From Diphasiastrum complanatum (taxonomy: Eukaryota; Streptophyta; Lycopodiopsida; Lycopodiales; Lycopodiaceae), in NCBI GenBank assembly GCA_029204225.1, contig CM055102.1, positions 38,436,585 to 38,496,584 of the forward strand: a DNA stretch of 60,000 nucleotides, read 5' to 3'. A program made the position numbers and the translations under genes. The notes beneath the pieces are model-generated. The model was given only the letters and a program-made list of their open reading frames with translations. It had not been told where the DNA came from and did not search any database. The number at the start of each line of letters is the position of its first letter. The stretch's first letter is position 1. Shown here one piece after another: positions 35,661-60,000 of the stretch.

Positions 35661-36120
35661 GGTGGCATCCTAGTGGCAATTCCAAATTACACAAAGTACA
35701 AGTGGAATTATCCTTTACAATAGAGGTCACCATCAATGCCTAGAAATATGTCCTACATGGTCATTCCATCTTTTGGGATTCACCATGAGGCTCACACAGT
35801 TTCTACTTGTCATTCTTAACTAGCATTCTTCGGCTCACCTCTTTGGTCTAAGGTGAGATGTGCTCTTGAGGAACTCTGGTCGAGTATCTTGGAGATTCGT
35901 CAAAATCAGCCAACATAAATCTATTGTCCAAATGGTGAACTTCGATTCCCAGCCAAACTCTCAAAATTTGATTTTTTGAGTTGAATAGAGTTTTAAAGCC
36001 ATTTCCCCCCTATTTGAGCTCTCCACATGTGTGAAAGACCCCATTTGAGTTCGCCACTATTACCATTGGTCTTAGAATGTCTTTTTTAGTTAGTTTAATA
36101 CCTAACATGTACGTTCCAAA
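35661..36120. other. No gene recognised
   Basis: No open frame of note and no known repeat. Confidence 0.45.
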
Positions 36121-37999
36121 GACGCGATAGGCGATCATAAGGAAATCGAAGATCACAACACAACCGAAGCCATAGCTAATCAAGAGGCCCAAGAACAATA
36201 AGATCAGGGGCCCGAGATTGTTATTGAGGATCAAGGAATCGGATCCTCGACACACACTTACATGGTGTATCTTGATGGGTTCACCCCCCCCATATGTCTA
36301 TGATAAATGTCCGCCACCAGAGATACTAGCCCAAGAGCAGCCAGTAATACCAAGTATAGCTACAAGCCCTACACCATCAGGCATATCAGTTTCCCCGATA
36401 CCTGACTTGGGGACACCCCCTAAGGATGTAGAAGCGCCAATGGATAGTGCACTCTCTCATGCACATGGCCTCTTAAAGGATTTGATTGGCTCCTCCAAGA
36501 CCGCCTCCATTGCCACAGGTTGGCGGCTAGAGAGAAACAAGCAAGAGAGGCAGTCGGAGCAACAAATCCAAAGCTTACAACGCGAAGCTAATCGAGCGTG
36601 GGCTTGCATGGCCAAATTAAAAGAGGAGATGGATTCAATACGATCTTATCAATCGATGGTCCTTGCCTTGCAAACATCCCAAAAGCACATAAACCTAGCT
36701 CGAAGCATAAAAGAGACAAATAGTGCGCCAAATCAATACGGTGCTGGGTAAAGAAACGATGATTAAGGCATGGCAGGATAGGTGCATGGAGCCTCATAAA
36801 ACAATTGATTTCTATCTTGTGGTGCCACCAATGCCAACAAACATATAAGAAGATGTTGCAAGATTTTCAGTTCAAGCAAGCTGAATATATTGACCCTTTC
36901 ATTAATGTAATTGGCAAATTTTAGCAGTAGAACGAAGAGGTAGAAAAGCAATTGGATGAATTACTCGCGGCCCAAAGACTCCAGCCACCTCTCAAGACAC
37001 TCAGCCGGCCACCACCAGCCAAGGGGCCCCATCAGAGCCTACAAGTAACCAACCATCCACTTTGGAATTTGACGCCTCATTCACGATTGAGCAGTCGGAT
37101 ATGCCGAGGGTGAATCACCTGGCGCAAGCTCCTCTCAAGTAACCCTCTCACATGACAAAGCAACATGCAAGGATGCAGATTAAGTCTAGGCAAGAAAGAG
37201 CATAAAGCATGTATTTAAGAAGCCCCAGACTCTAGAGGAGTCGGTCCTAGAGTTCCAAGCCAAATTCCCAGATGAGCAAATGAGAGGAGATATGTATTGT
37301 CGTGCTCAACTACCAAACTCAAAGGTCACGAAGCATAAATAATCAGCCAGCTAGCATCCCAACCCACTTGGCACAATGTCCTCTTCAAGGACGACAAAAA
37401 GGCCCTGACGGAATGTTCCTCAGTACCTGTGAGTGGACCCTCACTGTATGCGAATCCCACGATGAGATCCATGGCCAGAGCAACAAGATGCCAGTGCACT
37501 TCCCAATTGGCCGATCTTTACTAACTTCAAGGATTGGACGTACCAAGCCAATTTTCAGTATGCCTTGGAGCAATTTTTCCTAAAGCGTTGCTTTTCAGTC
37601 GATCCAACAATGCGACAAGCTGTTCTCAACTGCAAGGAGCTCTCCTTTCTAAGCTCTCTTGAATTCCATTGGGACAGCTCTTTAGGTCCCTTGTGTTTCA
37701 ATCCCAACATCCCCTTCCCTGGCTTGAAACGACGGGATCAACTAACAGTTGTCCGTATTTATTATCGAGTGGCAATGACAGCTTCACAGCATGCAAGCCA
37801 ACTGGAAGAGTGGCAATGCACCCCATGGTTGCCCCATCCCCGTAGTTCACATGTCTTCGGTCCCCTCAGAAACGATACCACCTTAAGGGCCCATGCAATG
37901 GATGGCTATGGAAAGCTCGTTCAAGCAATTTGCCAACAAACGACAGAGGTGGAAGCTGAGCAACATGAGTCCCACAACACGAGTCCCTCTTCTCTTTAA
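36121..37999 (+). pseudogene. Unrecognised coding relic
   Basis: Three plus-strand open stretches (36218-36751, 37302-37583 and 37565-37999) have protein-like composition and appear to be pieces of one broken gene. The first has a Pro/Ser/Thr-rich N-terminal part and then a charged, coiled-coil-like helix (ERNKQERQSEQQIQSLQREA). Around 37190-37310 a frame reads FQAKFPDEQMRGDMYCRAQL. The second and third join by a frameshift near 37510, into a Trp- and Phe-rich stretch with NFQYALEQFFLKRCFSVDPT. No domain, knuckle or catalytic motif of the known retroelement classes was seen. It may be an unfamiliar transposon ORF1/gag or a dead host gene. Confidence 0.45.
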
Positions 38000-40108
38000 A
38001 AAAAGAAGAAGCAAGTAATCCTTAATTGCCATGGGTATTGGCATTAAATTTGCCACTAAAAAAGAAAGAAGAATTCAAGAAAATCAATAGATACATTTTT
38101 AGAATTTTTTCTTAGATTGTCAACAATCTTCCTCGACAGGTTTCAGAGGCAACAAACAAATATTGCGAAATTTTTTGGTATGTTGGGATGAGTTGTTGCC
38201 CATTGAGTTTGGGTGAAAAGGTGGACCATTTTACCCCATCTAGTAAACATGGATCTACATAAGGCATCTCAAATGGTGAACTCAATAAGATCTTGAATTC
38301 ACATTCACATTTCCATAGCCAGTTAAAAAATATATATTAAAATATTTTTTTTGAAAAATTGGCATTTTTAGTTGCAGCCTTTGTCAAACTTCAAGAATTC
38401 TCCTTGTCTGTTTATTGAGTGTCTTTGTCTGCTTCTTCAATTCTTAAGAATCTTGTTTTTTGGAACATAACAACATATCATCTTGCATTTGCATAAAATA
38501 TTTGCATTTTCATCTTTTGGCATGGCAATTAAGTTGACGATACGACTAACGATTTTTTTTTGTAGATGGCCCTACTTGGGATGAACTTGTTCAAAGATTC
38601 CAAATGTTTTTCTTTTGAGGAGGTAACTTCACTTCGGAGAGACTTTTTGTTATTTCTAGAGATTTAAATTGGACGTTCATGTGGCATGTATCAATTTAGA
38701 GACTTGTTTAGATTGAGTGTCAAGGAGGACAAATATTGCTTTATTGATTGGGACAAGGTGTCTTTGCAAGTATGAACATTGGCTATACTTATCCTATACA
38801 AAATCAAAACTAAAAAATTGTAATTTATAGCTCCAAAATAACCATCATCTACTATGTTTCTCATTTCATTTTCTTGTACTTATGTTCTCAAGAATGTAGT
38901 GTTAGGTTTCATCATTCCTCCAATCCAGCTTGCATATACATATTGAATTTTTGGGTGTAAGAGTTGAAGTGCATTCACTATAATAAGAGTTCTTGAATTG
39001 AATGAAAACATGAATAATATCTTGCTAAAGTCTTCAAATGCATCTCATTAGTCTACTTGAAAGACATAGAAACATTAAAAGTCACATGAAATGATATAAA
39101 GAGTGGAACTTCCCTGAAAAGTGCTTTATTTGTGTCAAGCCTAGATTAACACCCTCCTCATCTCCCACTTTCATTGAAGAGCTGATCAAATGAATTATGA
39201 TAATAGGAGCTTCAAAACTTTTAGGGATTTAATGGGCATTTTGCATGTCAAAGTACAATTTAAAGTTTAAACATGTTTGGAGAGCAAATTAATATAGCGA
39301 CACTGAACACTCTCTAATGGGCGAAGCTTTTACAATAGACCTCATTTTGACTGTGAACTTGAAAAGTGCATGTCAACTAGTTCTAAGATTCTAGAATGTT
39401 ACAAGAAAAGTCAGGTCACTCTCCAATTCAAATTGAATAGTCACGAATGTGTAGAAGAATTTTCTCAAGGCAAATTTTAGAAGTAAACCACAGATGAGGA
39501 GCATCAACTGTACTAAAGATGTCATGTCAACATTGCATGAAAGGCAACCCAAAATGTCAAATTTCAAAACCCATTTGAAGATTCCACACATCTTCAAAGT
39601 TCAGACATTCGAAGCTCAGTCAACCCCTGGTTGCTGTTGTGTAGCTAGTTTAGCTATTGAAAAACACACCATCTATAGAGTCAAGGAGGCCCACAAAAGC
39701 CATTCAGATTTCATGACAACATTGCTGAATGCGATTGCAGCAAACTCAATTGTCTCTGTTATACACCGATCCAAGCGGTTTAAAGATGAGCATGTTTAAT
39801 TTGGAGTCCTGTAACTGCTACAACATGCATCAGAATTCCCCTGCAAGCACTTCTGGTGCAGATTTCTTTTTTCGTAGAGCCTATTGAGGTGGATCTTCAA
39901 TGAGCACAAGCTAAAGAATTCTTCTGAACATCCCCTTTTGCACCTCCAATTTCCAGGGCCTATTCAAAAAAACATCTCAAACACACATTTGGCCTAGTTT
40001 ATAGAGCATGATATGAACTTTTACCATTCAATCCTGATTAGTTTATGATCTCAGATATCTTAAGTGAGAAAGCTGTGCCATAGGCCAACGATGGTGTCTT
40101 CAACTTCA
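38000..40108. other. Downstream flank of the receptor kinase gene
   Basis: AT-rich and without a recognisable gene. A 101-codon plus-strand frame (39494-39799) looks like chance. The 3' untranslated region of the kinase gene (minus strand) must lie in the upper part, but I could not single out a polyadenylation signal. Confidence 0.5.
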
Positions 40109-58434
<18,326 letters not shown>

Positions 58435-58530
58435 AGTACTAGAGTAAGATCAGAGGAGCGATCCAGCGGCTGCGAGGAGTGATCGAGCTAGCTCGATCGA
58501 GCTGCCGAGCTACCTCGCCACCGCCGAAAG

Positions 58531-58567
<37 letters not shown>

Positions 58568-58610
58568 GCCAAAATTTCGGTTCGGTTCGGAAGGGTCCTT
58601 ATTTAGGCGT
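58435..58610 (-). promoter_or_regulatory. Probable 5' leader and core promoter of the receptor kinase gene
   Basis: Upstream of the start codons the minus strand has an 18-bp palindrome (58481-58498), a 28-bp (CT)n tract (58535-58562) typical of plant 5' leaders, and a TAAATAA box at 58599-58605. The transcription start is inferred to lie between the box and the CT tract. Confidence 0.45.
58535..58562. repeat. (AG)n microsatellite
   Basis: 28 bp of AG dinucleotides, read as CT on the strand of the kinase gene. Confidence 0.95.
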
Positions 58611-58757
58611 GTTTCCACACAAAGACCTAAGGCATGTCTACTACTTTCTAATGGAGTGACCATAATAATGAATAGGCACGCCTAAGGGGCAATCCCTCCC
58701 CATCCAACTCGCCATGAGATCAAAACCCCTACAAGCCCAATCATTCATTGTTTACAT

Positions 58758-58966
58758 GTTAGAAATACCCAAAAACACTCTGAATGCAAGAGTTTCAAAT
58801 CATAAGGATCTCGATCTAAAGCCTCATCATGAAACCTTGCTTGTTGTGAGGAGTCAACAACGTTAGAAATACCCGAAAACACTCCGTATGCAAGAGTTTC
58901 AAATCATAAGGATCTCGATCTAAAAACTCATCATGAAACCTTGCTTGTTGTGAGGAGTCAACAACC
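58758..58966. repeat. 104-bp tandem duplication upstream of the receptor kinase
   Basis: GTTAGAAATACCC(A/G)AAAACACT starts at 58758 and 58862. The two units are adjacent and nearly identical, so the event is relatively young. Confidence 0.95.
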
Positions 58967-59327
58967 ACTCAGGAAGAACGGTGAAAGAATCAGGAATAGG
59001 GATGCCATGGATCATAATGGGGTGAATTGTGATTGATCCCAAGTCAAGATTCGGCCAACAATCCTAAATCCTTAATTCGTTGAAAATTGGAATACTAATT
59101 ATCAAGGCACTTACTATCGTTCCAATTTCCAACGAGTTTCGTTTTGATTTCACATGGAGTGGAGGGCAAGTGCAAAAGTCCAAATACTCCATCTTCATTG
59201 GTGTAAGCCATTTCAAGTGGCCTCCCCCTATTTCACAAGGAGTGGGAGTTGCCCCTACTTGGCATTGAAAAGTGCCAGTCTGGGTTAAGTCAAGATGCCA
59301 CGGGAATACCCCAAGTCCCCAACCATC

Positions 59328-59385
59328 TTGAGTGGCCCTAGACCACCAGTGGGCCCTTGAGTGGCCCTACATCACCAGTGGGCCC
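59328..59385. repeat. Two tandem 29-bp units
   Basis: TTGAGTGGCCCTA(G/C)A(C/T)CACCAG followed by TGGGCCC, at 59328 and 59357. Confidence 0.95.
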
Positions 59386-60000
59386 TTGCTCTCCCCTCCA
59401 TAAAAAACAAAAATGTCTTATCTAAATTTATCTTATTTGAATTTTAAGCATTAAATGCCCTTGGCCCCATTAGGAACGAGGTTTCACATGAAAGGACTTC
59501 TTCTCTCAAATTGGTGGTAATAAGTGCATACTTTTCATGTGAAACCATTGTATTTCATAAGTGCACCTTACATGGAAGTGGGGTCACGGACTCATCCAAG
59601 GGTGGTGGAGTCATTGTGCTTGTGGAGCTCCCAAGGCCTTGGATGAGGGTGGGGCCAAGCTAATGTAGAGTTGAGACATTTAATATGGAGCTTCTTGGAA
59701 TTTTCGAAAGCCATACAAACATACAAAAAAAACAACAAAAGGTATACTTTGGAAGAACAAAAAATTATACAAGCTTTGGAAGACAGAAGAGCCTTCAAAA
59801 TTAGACATTCAAACTTTCCTAGAACCTCCCAATTCAACTTCTATTTTGCATGTTATTGCAAGTTGCAATGCATGTGTAAGACATATTCTCATTTCAAAAA
59901 ATTAAACAAAGTGTTGGGATTATAAAAGTTAACTTCCTTATCCCCCACAATGGATGAGTTGGATATAAGAGTTGCTACCAATGTCCAGTGGTTCCACGAG
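59386..60000. other. No gene recognised
   Basis: No convincing frame or repeat. Short open stretches on both strands look like chance. Confidence 0.5.

Noticed and set aside
36218-36751. Receptor or transcription-factor gene
   Set aside because: Coiled-coil and P/S/T-rich composition only, with no recognisable domain.

Overview
This is nuclear DNA from a land plant with a large, repeat-rich genome. Reasons: a plant-type leucine-rich-repeat (LRR) receptor kinase gene split by spliceosomal introns, chromovirus-type Ty3/gypsy and Ty1/copia retrotransposons primed by initiator tRNA-Met, a plant LINE, SINE-like pieces and long (CT)n tracts. The sequence does not fix the species. Two very long transposon-filled introns beside normal ~100-250 bp introns fit a fern, gymnosperm or similar lineage, but that is inference.

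Layout. 1-8260: a decayed LINE, cut at 2139/7760 by a nested Ty3/gypsy element (element A, 2140-7754) with both LTRs and a 5-bp target duplication. 8260-15600: mostly non-coding DNA with a gypsy integrase scrap, an LTR remnant, a SINE-like piece and two doubtful exon candidates. 15600-35660: a pile of Ty1/copia relics. These are a chimera of two families on the minus strand (15634-20304), a ~0.93-kb tandem duplication around a 122-bp CT tract, a second copy of the same copia family (copy B, 22353-27630), a plus-strand copia of another family (copia C, 27900-30954), gypsy gag/protease scraps, and a complete 1125-bp copia LTR (34536-35660). 35660-40100: an unrecognised broken coding relic (36.1-38.0 kb) and otherwise nothing recognised.

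40109-58434, minus strand, holds the only clearly intact host gene: a 13-exon LRR receptor-like kinase. Individual exons are small, so the gene is invisible to simple ORF calling. I assembled it by matching splice sites and codon phase, and the coding length is an exact multiple of three. All kinase catalytic motifs are present. Introns 4 (8.8 kb) and 10 (6.2 kb) are filled with retroelement debris, including a gypsy element with an internal in-place inversion. 58435-60000 is its leader and upstream region, rich in short tandem duplications.

Apart from the receptor kinase, nothing here looks like a functional multi-gene system. Every retroelement carries disabling stops, frameshifts or deletions. 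I found no convincing previously undescribed system. The most useful items are the reconstructed kinase gene with an apparently malectin-less ectodomain and a GC-AG giant intron, the in-place inversion, the nested insertions with readable target duplications, and one coding relic I cannot assign.
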